Shown in pieces: positions 1 to 11,446 of a DNA stretch of 64,000 nucleotides (positions are counted from its first letter, which is position 1; every line of letters starts with the position of its first letter). The notes beneath the pieces were generated by a model, which saw only the letters and a program-made list of their open reading frames with translations, searched no databases and had not been told where the DNA came from. A program made the position numbers and the translations under genes. Source of the DNA: Isoperla grammatica (lineage: Eukaryota; Arthropoda; Insecta; Plecoptera; Perlodidae); contig OX246737.1 in NCBI GenBank assembly GCA_945910005.1, forward strand, positions 84,785,414 through 84,849,413, written 5' to 3'.

Positions 1-500
1 TTTATGAAAAGCCATGTGAATCATCATTGTTACACATTTACAAAGTATCCAGATTATCAGAAACTTTACAATGTTGGCCGATACAACAGATAGCTAACAA
101 GTTAGTCAAACTTCCCTTGAATTGTGGTGTTAATGAAGAATACGCAGTCTTTCCAATCTTCATGCTGACTAAAAATTGCATTAATTGAGTGTTTGGTTTT
201 CCCAATAAATAAAATATGTTAAGTAAGTATTTCAACATTTTTGCTAGGCATTCAATTTTTAACTTGTATGAAAGCTTGATGGGCCTAGGCCCCTAAAGCA
301 GTTCTATCTGAAACACTGATATAGGCATGACCGCATGAATCACGACGCTCTAGAATTGTTGTAAAAAATTTGCGCAAAAACAAATGTGCACCCACACTTT
401 CATTTTCTCCCATTTAAAATCTGTTGAATAGAACCAAGTTTATCAGTAATTTCTATTGTTTCAGAGTTAATTTATGTAGGCCTGGCCTACATGGTTTATT
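1..500. other. No gene recognised
   Basis: AT-rich sequence with scattered TAGGCC motifs. Short reverse-strand reading frames are present but carry no recognisable domain. It lies immediately upstream of the first exon of the DUF4806-type gene and would hold its promoter, but I see no convincing TATA or initiator element. Confidence 0.4.
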
Positions 501-1563
501 ATGGCCTCTGAACAATATACGTTTCATGCGATAGAAAATTGTCGCCTCGAAACGATGTGGCGTCATTTCGTCCAATTGGATATCTTACAAAAATGGAAAG
601 TCGTGGACGTGGTGGCCACCATACACCACCGAAGCGCTTGAGCGACATGAAGGGCCTGGCTCCGACTGGCCAATACATGAAATAGTCTTCAAGGGAAGAG
701 GTTACGGTAAGTTTGATTTAACTTACTTCGGTGAAACTCGCACTTTGGTACTAGATATACTTGCTCTAAACCATATTCTTATCAGAACGACTTGTATCAT
801 GGTCACAGCTTATTGGTTTGGAGGGATTAGGGCATTTTCACAGTTCGTAAGAATAAATCATAGCCCTGGCTATCTTCGTCGCTGTGTGCTTTGGCACCAC
901 AGCTACGTAATTGGACTTTGAAGACGTAAAATCATTAGGCCTAGGAGGGAGGGGGCGAATGTTTGAACTTTTGAACTGGAACCAAAGGTTTTATTAAAGT
1001 TAAGTTCAAATTCAACATCTTGTGCAAGTTCAAATTTTGAAACGTGAGCTAGTTTTCATGCGTACAAGTGTATTGTATTGTATTGTGCGTACGTATTGTA
1101 GCCTATATATATTAGAGACATTCTTCAAAATATCATTAGGTAGGCCTGCCTCAATTGATTGTCCACAAGAGTGGCAGCCCCCCTTCCCCACCTCCCCCAG
1201 ATCCATTGTGGGTAGGGTTATGGCTACAGTATTTGTGCCACACCTGCAAACATTTTACTTTCAGATTCAGTCATTGAAGCTCGACAGAAGCGGAATCGCG
1301 TTTTGAGTGGAGATGAGGCAACAACGGACAATGAACCGTCGAGGTTAAGGAAGCGAAAAAATGTAGCGAGATCACATAGCATAGATGGATCTGATGAGGG
1401 CTGTCCGAATACAATCCAGCAATTGCTTAACCAGCACCCCCCGCTCTCCAATCAAAGATCCGTAAATCTCCAAGATTAAAACATATGTCCAGTCAAAAAA
1501 ATGCAAATAGGGCCAGCAAGCAACTATTCACATGCAGCAGTGTTCCAACTTCCAATAGTGCCA

Positions 1564-2258
1564 TAATTAATCAACCATCTATCTCTCCTCAATTGGAGTA
1601 CACTGCTACACCAGCACAACGTGAGGAAGAATACTCCAACCGGTGGAATCGGGCTTATGACATGACAATGACAAACACTCAGCCTAGTCCGGTCTACCAC
1701 TCACTGATACCACCAGACCATGCATCTTCAATGTCAGTAGGGCTCACGGCAAATGATCAACGCGACCATCACACGCCTTATTTCCAACATGGTACTGCAC
1801 AACCACTAGAAACCAACTGGCCACCATTGACACCAGAAAATCGAGCACAAAATAACCATTCGGGCTGTAGTGGTGAGTGATCCTTGAAATAAGCTTTAAA
1901 TAATTTATCAATATTTTATTTATCATTTATTTCCAATGTAATAAATAGTTAACATAACATTTTAATGACCTAGTCCTAAGTGAGTAGTGACACTTTGGCA
2001 ATGGCCCATCCATAGGTAACGCATTCTTTTGCATAGATTAATGAAACTTGTGATGCTGTCAGAGTTCCATAAGAAAACCATGAGCCAATTAGGTTGGATT
2101 AAGGAAACATTAAAACAACTAGTAGAAACTTCCAACTAAATTTTAGATATGGTTAGCAATGAAAACCAGGGCAGTAACAGGGCCGGTCCAGCTCAACGAA
2201 CAGTCGCGGTTGTTGAGGACTTAAATGCAATGGCCGACTAGCCATTGAAAACTCTAGA
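1564..2258 (+). repeat. Upstream copy of 695-bp direct duplication
   Basis: Identical to 6071-6765 apart from three substitutions I could find (A/T in exon 2, T/C just after the exon 3 acceptor, and the A/T that makes TAG in this copy). It covers most of exon 2, the following intron and the start of exon 3 of the DUF4806-type gene. It stops exactly where DUF7869 element 1 begins. Confidence 0.95.
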
Positions 2259-2774
2259 CAGTATTACAAGGTCGTAACTGACATTTTTTTGATTTTTGAG
2301 ATTTCAATGTAACATGGTCGTATCTGCGTACAAGAAGTTACCTGAACGTCTGCTAGGTCGTAGCACTATCTTTGAAAAAATTAGTGCCATTGTTACAAAG
2401 TCGTATCTACAAAAAAATATATCCCAGTGTTACAAAGTCGTATCTGTTTGAGAACGTGTTTGTTATTGGCTGAGCTTACGCCCGTAACCAATAACATTGC
2501 GGGTTTTATCAGTTTCAACCAATCAGAAACAAAAAATATGACAACAGAACAACAAGAGCTTGAAGAACTGTTTTTCTTAGCGTTTCTGTTTGTGATGTTT
2601 ATTCTGCACATGTTCTGCCCTTTTGCTCCTATGTTTTGATCCATTATGGCTAGAAGAAAGCTTAATTTCAACCTCATGGATATCTTAAGTGATGTTGAAG
2701 ATGATCTGGACGATCCTGACTTCTATCCCAGTGAGAATAATTCAAGGTAAATATAAATATCACATATTTATCTT

Positions 2775-3010
2775 AGACTAGGCCTAGGGCCTAAACCTAT
2801 TTATTGCCCGTGAAGCCTAGGCCTAGGCCTAGGCTTAGGCCTACATGTTATTCAGTTTTGTTTTATCATTCATATACGTATAGGCCTAGGGCCTACTCTT
2901 TTCATAGTTTAAAATCTGGAAATTTAGGCCTAGGCCTAGGGCCTGCAGGTTAAGGCTAGGCTTCAGGCCCTTAGCCACCTGGTCTTAGGCCTAGGCCTAG
3001 GCCTACTTGG
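2775..3010. repeat. TAGGCC/AGGCCT low-complexity tract
   Basis: Runs of GGCCTAGGCCTAGGCC and near variants fill much of the intron of the element 1 gene. Shorter tracts occur near 11780-11850, 12010, 32700-32840, 36540-36690, 48430-48520, 49318-49350 and 54000. The hexamer is self-complementary when doubled. Confidence 0.85.
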
Positions 3011-3485
3011 AATATTACCAGCATTTAAATTGTTGAGACAAGACCACACCACATTTGTAGGCCTATTGTGGTCTTGGATAATGCAATCTAGGCCTAGGCC
3101 TTAAAGATCCTATGTGGGTAGTGGGGGTTTGGTGTGGGTGGGTGGGGGGATCTTGTCTGTCAGTGACAGAATAGTGTGGGGTCACTAGAGTCCAAGCGTG
3201 TAAATGTCTGTGTGCATAGTGCTTAATGAGGCACATAAATATATAGGGCCGTAAATACCGGCCCTGTGGTAGGCCTAATATGACCAAACTATTTTAAGTA
3301 GGCCTAAATAGGGTTGTAGATTTTAATTCCTTTTTCTTTCCATTTGTTCAGGGAAAACTCAGACAATGAAAGTCAAACATCAATGCACATGGAAGAGGGT
3401 GTTGATGGAGAGGAAACTCTGCAGGCTACAACCAGCATATTGGCAACATCGGACGTGGGAGAGTGTGAGGTACTAGGCGTAGCAG

Positions 3486-3780
3486 CAGATCCTGAAGTAG
3501 GCGTACCACCAGATCCTGAGGTAGGCTTTCGGCCAGATCATGAAGTAGGCGTACCACCAGATCCTGAGGTAGGCTTACAGCCAGATCATGAAGTAGGCGT
3601 ACCACCAGATCCTGGGATAGGCTTACCGCCAGATCCTGAAGTAGGCGTACCACCAGATCCTGAGGTAGGCTTACAGCCAGATCATGAAGTAGGCGTACCA
3701 CCAGATCCTGAGATAGGCTTACCGCCAGATCCTGAAGTAGGCCTAGGCGTACCACCAGATCCTGAGGTAGGCCAACCACC
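3486..3780 (+). repeat. 24-bp coding minisatellite in element 1 ORF
   Basis: About twelve copies of a 24-bp unit coding for DPEVGVPP and variants (DHEVG, DPEIGLPP, DPEVGLQP), alternating so that a 48-bp higher-order period is visible. The length stays in frame. The reverse strand is also open through the array, which is a composition effect and not a gene. Confidence 0.9.
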
Positions 3781-5524
3781 AAATAAAACATTAACAAAGA
3801 AGCGTCAAAGGGACCCAACTCAATGGCATTGCAATAAACGACAGAAGAAATGCCATTCGGGGCAAGAATACATTTCTATTCGAGGGAAGCTAGTTCCAGC
3901 AAAACAAGTAAAGTCCAAGAAAGATTGTCTACATGCATGCAAATTTGGATGCAGCAGGCTAATAACCGATGAAGAACGTAAAGAAATACACGCACAATAT
4001 TATGAGCTTGACATGCATGGCAAAAAAATGTTTATTACATCCAACACTGAAAAAACACAGACCGCCCGCAAAACAAAATAGGGTCTACAATCTCGCCGGA
4101 GTTTTACATACCAATACAACTTTAATGTAAAAAATGAAGTAATCAGAGTTTGCCGAGAGTTCTATTTAGGAACTCTCGCCATAAGCGAAAAACCGGTGTA
4201 CACAGCACATAAGAACAAAGACATAACAAGTGGGCTACCAGCCATTAGTAAGAAGGGTCTGCATCCAAAAAAAGTAATTCTCGAAGGACAAAAAAAGGAA
4301 ATTAGGGAACACATTGAATCATTCCCTAAAATGGAATCCCACTATTGCAGAATGAGCACTCGACGGGAGTATTTGGAGGCCCATTTAAATGTCTCTAAAA
4401 TGTATGACCTCTATAAAGAAAAACAAGTTCAAGAGGGCAAAGAAATTGTAAAGAAACATATGTATGACAAAATATTTAACAATGAATATAACTTTGGGTT
4501 TCACGTACCAAAAAGTGACAGATGTGATAATTGTGAAGCCTATGCAGTACTAGCATCACAGAATAACCCATCCGAAGAAGAGACTACTCAGCACGAAGCA
4601 CATTTGGCCGAGAAGACCGCTATGCGTGCCGAACGAAAACGGGACAGAGACAACAAAGATGTAGCTGTGTTGAGCTTCGATTTACAGAATGTTGTGACAT
4701 GTCCTCGAGCTGAAATCAGCTGTTTTTTTTACTATCGGAAGCTAAATCTGTACAACCTAACTGCCCATCTTTCAACCACCAAACAAGGGTATTGCACAAT
4801 ATGGACTGAGGCCGAGATGGGTCGTTCGGGAAACGAGTTGGCCAGCGCTATCATAAAAGTGTTGGAAAGTGTGGTCGAAGAGCATCCCACACTACAAAAT
4901 ATAACATGTTGGAGTGATAGCTGTGTTCCCCAAAATCGTAACTCTCACCTATCCTATGCAGTAATAATGTTTTTGAACGATAATCCTGCCATTCAGTCTG
5001 TAACACTGAAATATTCCACACCAGGGCATTCCTGTATACAGGAAGTGGACAATATCCACAGTAACATAGAGAAGGCCATGGCCGTATCCGAGTTTTATTC
5101 TCCAGTTTCTTTCTTACGTATTTTGCTTAAGGTTAATCGCAATAAACCATACCGTGTTATTCAAATGCATAGAAATTGTTTTAAGGACTATCAATCATGC
5201 GCAAAACAATTGAATTTCAAGTTAGTCCCCTACACGAAAGTAGTTGCCTTGAAGTTCACACAATCTTTATTTGAAATAAATTTTAAAACATCGCACTTAG
5301 ACGAAGATTGGAAAAAAGTGAACATTAAAGTTGCGGACCGTTCTAAACGAAGAGGTGAAGTACGTCATCAATTACTGCAAACTCCTAAAGTAGCAGCTAA
5401 ACGTACAGAAGTTGGTGCAGAGAAGGTGGCTGCGATCAAATCAATGATGAGATGGATGCCTTTAGTGGATCGGCAGTATTACACCGCGTTGTTTCCAGAA
5501 ATTGGAGTGATAAGACCTCAATAA

Positions 5525-6070
5525 ATACATTCAGCTACCTATTCAATTATTTCAGTTATGTGTACACTTATTTTGTCATTTTGTTGTCAAGTAAACAAAA
5601 TACTAAAAATACAATGGATTTGATTTGAATGTTAATTTTAGCTACAACTTAAGAATAGCAATGCAATGGCAAAGTTATTTTAGCTATTTAAATATTTTTA
5701 TTATTTTTTTTTTTATTTTTTTTTTATTATTATTTTTATTATTTTACTTGTTAACTTATTTAAAGTTATTTGTTATCAAGAAATCATAATATTACATCCA
5801 CAATGAATCTTCTATGCTAAATAGTAGTAACAACTTTGTAATATTTTATTTTCATGGCAATTTCAGAATAACAAAGTTGTATCTACAAAAGGTAATACCA
5901 CCATTTTGTCTTATGTGACTTAATTTTATAAAAAAAACATAACAATACTTTAGATGAAGTATAACTTTATATTTAAAAAAATGTTTTTGCAATTTTGTAC
6001 CTGATTTACATTTCCTTCCCTAGCCTTAAACTTTCAAACCCATTTTTCCCCATATGTATCCCTGTGCACT
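5525..6070. other. AT-rich 3' flank of element 1
   Basis: Poly-T and ATT-rich sequence (5690-5760) with copies of the element's subterminal motif near 5829 and 5868. No coding sequence recognised. Confidence 0.5.
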
Positions 6071-6765
6071 TAATTAATCAACCATCTATCTCTCCTCAAT
6101 TGGAGTACACTGCTACACCAGCACAACGTGAGGAAGAATACTCCAACCGGTGGAATCGGGCTTATGACATGTCAATGACAAACACTCAGCCTAGTCCGGT
6201 CTACCACTCACTGATACCACCAGACCATGCATCTTCAATGTCAGTAGGGCTCACGGCAAATGATCAACGCGACCATCACACGCCTTATTTCCAACATGGT
6301 ACTGCACAACCACTAGAAACCAACTGGCCACCATTGACACCAGAAAATCGAGCACAAAATAACCATTCGGGCTGTAGTGGTGAGTGATCCTTGAAATAAG
6401 CTTTAAATAATTTATCAATATTTTATTTATCATTTATTTCCAATGTAATAAATAGTTAACATAACATTTTAATGACCTAGTCCTAAGTGAGTAGTGACAC
6501 TTTGGCAATGGCCCATCCATAGGTAACGCATTCTTTTGCATAGATTAATGAAACTTGTGATGCTGTCAGAGTTCCATAAGAAAACCATGAGCCAATTAGG
6601 TTGGATTAAGGAAACATTAAAACAACTAGTAGAAACTTCCAACTAAATTTTAGATATGGCTAGCAATGAAAACCAGGGCAGTAACAGGGCCGGTCCAGCT
6701 CAACGAACAGTCGCGGTTGTTGAGGACTTAAATGCAATGGCCGACTTGCCATTGAAAACTCTAGA
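6071..6765 (+). repeat. Downstream copy of 695-bp direct duplication
   Basis: Matches 1564-2258. This copy continues into the intact part of exon 3 and the rest of the DUF4806-type gene, so it carries the functional-looking exon 3 (Leu codon where the upstream copy has TAG). Confidence 0.95.
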
Positions 6766-7289
6766 TGATATGGAGCAGTTAGAAAGTAAACTCGCCCAAG
6801 ACGAAGCATTCAAAAAGACCCTTGTAAGTAAGACTACTTATTATTTTGTAATAGTATTTAAAGTAGATGTAAATTGTAGAAGTAGGTAGTAGTTGTAGTA
6901 GTGGTGGTGGTAGTAGTGGTGGTACTCTACTACTAGATAGTACATATCGGTACCTACTTACTATTAACTATTTAATTCCTAATTCCTGCTCATTACTTAC
7001 ATTGCAGATAACTCAAATGAGCTTGGTTGGTGGATCAAGTGTCAAGGACATCATCCGTCGCCTGCTACAAAGGGTCTTGGCAAATGACTTGGCCTCCAAG
7101 TTCAGTTGGATAGGATTAAAAAAAAAGGAAGAATTCTCTACTCTGGCATTGAAAGACTGCATCATCTGTGAGTGTTACCTTACAGTTGTTTTAATACTCT
7201 CCAAATTAACCCTCACATACGTATTGTTTAATTGTGAGGCTATAATTATTCTTGAATTAGGCTGTGCAGCCTGCTACATTTTTTCTAAC

Positions 7290-7440
7290 GACATTAAGTT
7301 CCAAGACAGAAGGCCCAGAGTTCCATTCCCAGTTCAGACTGTTTTTTTAACGTTGTAACCTGACTTTAATCTATGATGATACTGGTGTAATGTAAACAGT
7401 GACTTTAAAGTCGTCATAGCAACGAAGCACACAAATTAAA
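7290..7440 (+). mobile_element. Degraded tRNA-derived SINE
   Basis: Retains a T-arm-like segment (AGTTCCATTCCC after CCAAGACAGAAGG) and the tail block (AGTCGTCATAGCAACGAAGCAC) shared with the better copy at 28061-28255. It lies in the fourth intron of the DUF4806-type gene. The 5' part is eroded. Confidence 0.55.
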
Positions 7441-7544
7441 GGCCCTATGTCTCCCACTGAAAATCAGTTCTTGTGGGTTAACTGAGTGGATAGAGTAGAA
7501 ATTATAATGCAGCCACTTATCGATTTGAATAGATTTCAATGTTC

Positions 7545-7801
7545 AAATCGCGTTAATCATATGATTTAATTTAATCCATGAAATATTTTTTTAAGCCTGT
7601 ATGTATTACATGGTAAAACATTTTCATTCAACTTTATGATCTCAAAGACATAAAAGCGCAAATAAAAAATATCTATTGTAACATTGTTGTCTTTTACTCT
7701 ATCATGCCTGTTTTTGATGTGCTTTGTACCTTGAATTCAAGAAGTTGGATGAAAAAGTTCGACAGTGAAATACAGGCTCTGAATCGTATATAAATCATCA
7801 T
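7545..7801 (+). repeat. 255-bp dispersed repeat, copy 1
   Basis: About 90 percent identical by eye to 8680-8935, from ATGATTTAATTTAATCCATG through GTATATAAATCATCAT. No coding content recognised; class unknown. Confidence 0.85.
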
Positions 7802-8128
7802 GATTCTAAATACGGCGCAAAATCGGCTATGGGTGCATATTGTTAAGTGAGCATGCAGCCTAAATTTCAGACCAAACAATCACTTACTACTACGTATAGT
7901 ATTCATCAATGCTTAAATACAGTAGTAGGCTAAATACATAGGCTACATTAATTAATGGTCGCAAATGTATTCTTATTTCTAGCTGCTGTGCGCCACAACA
8001 AAATGGGGAGTGATGCTGTGGAGAATGAAATAGAAGGGGCCATTAAAGAATGGCTGAAACATGGGAAAACAAGAACTATAAAACAAAATGTTACAACATG
8101 AATCAGTTATCATGAATAGGGTTATCAT

Positions 8129-8667
8129 TAGGGATGTCAAACGATTAAATTATAATCGATAATCGAATTCACTTTCACCTCCATAATCCATTATTAATCG
8201 ATTTTAATCGTTTTGTACAATGCCGGTATAGTAGCAAGTTTCTTTCACTTCAGTCTGGTTTCGGTTAGTTTGAATCGCCCGCGCAAGCCGAAATACTCAT
8301 TCGACTTCTTTTCGACTATCGATATATTTTACGCCACGGAGTTTTTTTTTTCTTCTGTCCAAGATTTCAATGATAATTTCTGTCCTAATTAGGCCTGAAG
8401 GGCTTTAGTTATTTACTTTCCGTATTTTTTTTTTTTTTTTACCAATAAGTAATTAAGTATGCTGAATACGCGTCACAATACTATATTCATGTGCAGCGTA
8501 ATTAAAATTTACGTGATGTGAACTAAAAATCGTAGCGACTTTTCTAACCTCACTTCTCTTGTAATTTGTGAACAAACATACAACTCGTATTTTTATAGAT
8601 CGTAGGCGTCGAATGCTGGGTCTAGGGTAGAATCGAATCGATTTAATCGTAATCGTTGACACCCCTA
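8129..8667. mobile_element. hAT-type MITE with 8-bp TSD
   Basis: Ends are TAGGGATGTCAAACGATTA and, inverted, TAGGGGTGTCAACGATTACG. The flanks are a perfect 8-bp duplication GTTATCAT at 8121-8128 and 8668-8675. Terminal sequence plus 8-bp duplication are the hallmarks of hAT elements. The 539-bp interior has no transposase, so it is non-autonomous. Confidence 0.9.
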
Positions 8668-8679
8668 GTTATCATTCAA

Positions 8680-8935
8680 TCGCGATAATCGTATGATTTA
8701 ATTTAATCCATGAAATTTTTTTTTAAGCCTGTATGTATTTCATGGTCAAACATTTTCATTCAACTTTTTGATCTCAAAGACAAAGAAGCGCCAATAAAAA
8801 ATATCTTTTGTAACATCGTTGTCTTTTACTCTTATCTTGCCTGTTTTTGATGTGCTTTTTACCTTGAATTCAAGAAGTTGGATGAAAAAGTTCGACAATG
8901 TAATACAGGCTTTGAATCGTATATAAATCATCATA
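8680..8935 (+). repeat. 255-bp dispersed repeat, copy 2
   Basis: Second copy of the sequence at 7545-7801; it begins just after the right target duplication of the hAT MITE. Confidence 0.85.
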
Positions 8936-9600
8936 TCGACATATCATCATATTCATATAGCATATCATTGCTGTATCATTCCCTGAACTATTGACAACAT
9001 TCACGTTTAAATCTATTGCCGGTAAAGGAGGGACACTTGCTTTTAGGACATTCCGGTAAACGTCACCACTGTGTGTGCGGTTAAACAAATTTACTGTGTT
9101 TTTGTCTTATAGTATCTGAATGTGTTTTAAATGTTAATAAACATATCTTTTCATGGATTATGGATTTTTTCTTACTATTTAAAACTATTGCTATTGCTGT
9201 GTCAAAATACTTATCAATTGAGTTTAAAATGCACCACGTAGATAAGATACCTAACTACTTAATTAATCTGTGTATGGAATCGTCTTTTTGCTCAAACCGT
9301 TAGTACAAATTAGTTTCAGTTCAGGTGGCGCTTATGTTTGGAGAGAGCCACGAGATGGTCACCAAGAAGAGGCCTCGCTTCGTAGTCCATCGATCGGTGC
9401 ATTACATTAGCGCGACCTGAACTATCGCTAACGTAATGGCTTGGACAATGACAACTCCGTACATAGATTCGCTATTTCGTTAGTTCTTTCGGTCATTTTA
9501 AACGCTAAGACGTTATTCCTAGTATCCATGATTTTCTACACTTTGTACTCCCTATATTCTATTGGAGACCTGTGTGCGGATGTGTTTTGAATTTCAGAAA
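8936..9600. other. No gene recognised; one small hairpin
   Basis: Unannotated sequence. At about 9401-9440 GCATTACATTAGCG faces CGCTAACGTAATGGC and could form a stem of about 14 bp with one mismatch. No ORF, TIR or tRNA seen otherwise. Confidence 0.4.
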
Positions 9601-9672
9601 AAACCTATCCTCACTGGGAATCGAACCCAGGTCGATATCGAGTTTCTGTGACATTACACCCAAGACCAGCAA
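9601..9672 (-). other. tRNA-like sequence (pseudo-tRNA or SINE head)
   Basis: On the reverse strand a T-arm with a perfect 5-bp stem (CTGGG TTCGATT CCCAG) follows an A-box-like segment and a poor anticodon arm. The acceptor stem does not close well, so a functional tRNA is unlikely. Confidence 0.35.
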
Positions 9673-9675
9673 TTT

Positions 9676-10195
9676 TTAAGCGAGTGAAGCGAGCGTCTCC
9701 ACGATACTCTTATGGCACTTCGTTCTGTTTTTTTTTTTTTTTTTGTGTACCGGTACTAGACTCTTATGGCACTTCATTATGTTTGTTTTTTGTTTTGTTT
9801 TTATGTCTGTCGATAGCAGCCGAACGGAAAGTCCGATCAACTTGAAATTTGGACCATCCACAAGCCTCGATGTGGATTGAAGGTGTATAGTTTTGAGGCA
9901 AAATCGTTCGAAAAGTTACAAAGTTACACTCATTAACTGTTAGTAACTGTGGCGGACCGCCGCGAAAACACTAGACAGAATGACAACGAAAATTCTAAGC
10001 AACGCAAATTGCACTTGCACTGCATTCAACAATATCGGGAAGTATAATAGCTATGGAAATTAGAAAAAATTTTGAAATGCACATTCTTGAATTGTTGTTA
10101 ATTGTTGTTGTTATAAGCTTTGAGATCTTATCGCCAGAACGTTCGTAGATATAGACGCGCTCGCTTATCAACGCGTCAAACAGAGCGTTTTCCTG
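9676..10195 (+). repeat. Poly-T-centred dispersed repeat, unit 1
   Basis: Begins with GCGAGTGAAGCGAGCGTCTC, then a T run, then TATGTCTGTCGATAGC and GAACGGAAAGTCCGATC, and ends at CAAACAGAGCGTTTTCC. Compared with unit 2 it lacks about 290 bp internally. No coding content. Confidence 0.85.
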
Positions 10196-10215
10196 GTAAT
10201 AATAATAATAATAAT

Positions 10216-10264
10216 AAAGCGAGCGAAGCGAGCGTCTCCACTTGACTCTTATGGCACTTCATTC

Positions 10265-10305
<41 letters not shown>

Positions 10306-10965
10306 CTGTCGATAGCGGTCGAACGGAAAGTCCGATCAACTTGAAATTTGGACCATCCACAAGCCTCAATGTGGATTGAAGGCGTATAGTTTTGAGGCAA
10401 AATCGTTTGAAAAGTCACAAAGTAACACCATAGTTACTGCAAAATATTTTTCTGAAACAAAATGGCGGCAAAATCTGAGATAGCCATATTTTTTTAAACT
10501 TTTTTCCGGTCACGAATATGTTCATTTTATGGCGATACGATAAATATTGGCAAAGTTACACAAAAGTTACTCGAAAATATATTTCTAAAACACAGTTACG
10601 GCAAAATGTGAGGTTTTCTATCATATAGTAAATTTTGTCCGGTTACGAATATACTAGTGTAAACGCGATCCGATACGTATAAGCGGCAGAAATTACATTT
10701 CTATTGCTGTCAATAACTGTTAGTAACGGTGGCGGACCGAGGCGAAAACATGACAGCGAAAATTCTTAGCAACGCACATTGCACTGCATCCAACAATGTC
10801 GGGAAGTATAATAGCTATGGAAATTAGAAACATTTTTGCAATGCGCATTCTTGAATTGTTGTTAATTGTTGTTTGTATTAGCATTGAAATCTTTTCGCCA
10901 GAAAGTTCGTAGATATTGACGCGCTCGCTTATCAACGCGTCAAACAGAGCGTTTTCCTAGTACTA
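10216..10965 (+). repeat. Poly-T-centred dispersed repeat, unit 2
   Basis: Same start (GCGAGCGAAGCGAGCGTC), a T run of about 34, same body and same end as unit 1, so the two form a tandem pair; a third copy starts at 63721. The start motif is nearly self-repeating. Confidence 0.85.
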
Positions 10966-10999
10966 ATATTATTGTTACATAATTAATAATATTAAATTG

Positions 11000-11085
11000 C
11001 CCATCCCATCTTCTTGGTCAAGGCACCCACCAGACAACTGTGGGAGACAATTGGTTGGCTGGGTTCAATTCCCGGTCAGAATTTT
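11000..11085 (+). other. tRNA-like SINE fragment
   Basis: Contains a B-box-like GGTTCAATTCC inside a T-arm that pairs as CTGGG/CCCGG, preceded by an A-box-like TTGGTCAAGGC. The remaining arms are not convincing. Confidence 0.35.
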
Positions 11086-11446
11086 GGTTTTTTAATTTCT
11101 GGAATTCATGAACGTCGTTCTGATAACGTTCTGGTAACGTTCTCGTAACGTTTGTAAAAGCTGAATGTGAATGTAAAAGCTGAAGAGTCAAAAATACACC
11201 TTTTAAAAAACATGAAAAAAAAACGTCCTGCGGGGCAATTCTGGGGCGTTCCCCCCCAGACCCCCCCGAGAGGGCCTCCGCGCCAGATTGGGCGACATTT
11301 GGGCGACTTCAAAAGTTGCCGCGGCGACATCAGCGCTCATATATCTGGCAACCCTGGCTCACAGTCACAGCTGACTGTTGTTTGTTTGTTCATGTCTCGT
11401 GTTTAGCCTGTTTGCCGAGTTGCTTTTTATGTAGGCGTTTGGTATA

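Larger units (their letters stand above)
2646..5524 (+). pseudogene. DUF7869-type candidate transposase, element 1
   Basis: Exon 1 (2646-2746) encodes an acidic leader and exon 2 (3352-5524) the rest; the junction phase fits. Order of parts: acidic N-terminus, an 8-residue minisatellite, a Cys motif (C-x3-C-x3-C followed by an R/I/Y-L pattern at about 3927-4010), a basic VCREFYLGTL block, KSDRCDNCEAY, then the presumed RNase-H-like core with SFDLQN, SDSCVPQNRN (4913-4942) and GHSCIQEVDNIHSNIE. These acidic residues could form a D-D-D/E site, but the chemistry is inferred. The second motif reads SDSCVPQNRN where sister copies have DNCxxQNKN. One in-frame TAG at 4079-4081 interrupts an otherwise open frame, so this copy is probably inactive unless it is read through. 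Confidence 0.7.
2259..6070 (+). mobile_element. DUF7869-type DNA transposon, element 1
   Basis: The insert starts with CAGTATTACAAGGTCGTAAC, directly at the end of the duplicated host exon. A subterminal motif resembling TTACAAAGTCGTATCT recurs near 2259, 2330, 2391 and 2425 at the left and, partly inverted, near 5829 and 5868 at the right. It carries one two-exon gene (2646-5524). No right-hand terminal inverted repeat matching the left end is visible before the host duplication resumes at 6071, so the right terminus may be deleted or lost at an assembly join. Confidence 0.7.
501..8101 (+). pseudogene. DUF4806-domain gene, five exons, disrupted
   Basis: Spliced gene of the DUF4806 family (function unknown; many family members sit in or near mobile elements). 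Exon 1 (501-706) encodes a Trp/Pro-rich start (SWTWWPPY) and ends at a GTAAG donor; exon 2 is 1265-1872 and has a basic stretch (RLRKRKN); exon 3 is 6654-6823; exon 4 (7008-7167) holds the family core LVGGSSVKDIIRRLLQR and WIGLKKKEEF; exon 5 (7983-8101) encodes AVRHNKMGSDAVENEIEGAI and ends in TGA. Splice phases agree across all four junctions if exon 2 joins exon 3 at 6654. Two frame breaks are visible: near 536-541 in exon 1 and near the C run at about 1435-1441 in exon 2. Exon 3 also exists as a broken upstream copy (2147-2258) with a TAG codon at 2238-2240. Either a decaying gene or a live one with assembly indels; the family call is firm, activity is not. Confidence 0.75.

Noticed and set aside
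11341..11356. Left terminus of the CGGBP1-like hAT element
   Set aside because: ATATCTGGCAACCCTG has the orientation of a right end, so it more likely closes an upstream element; no partner found.
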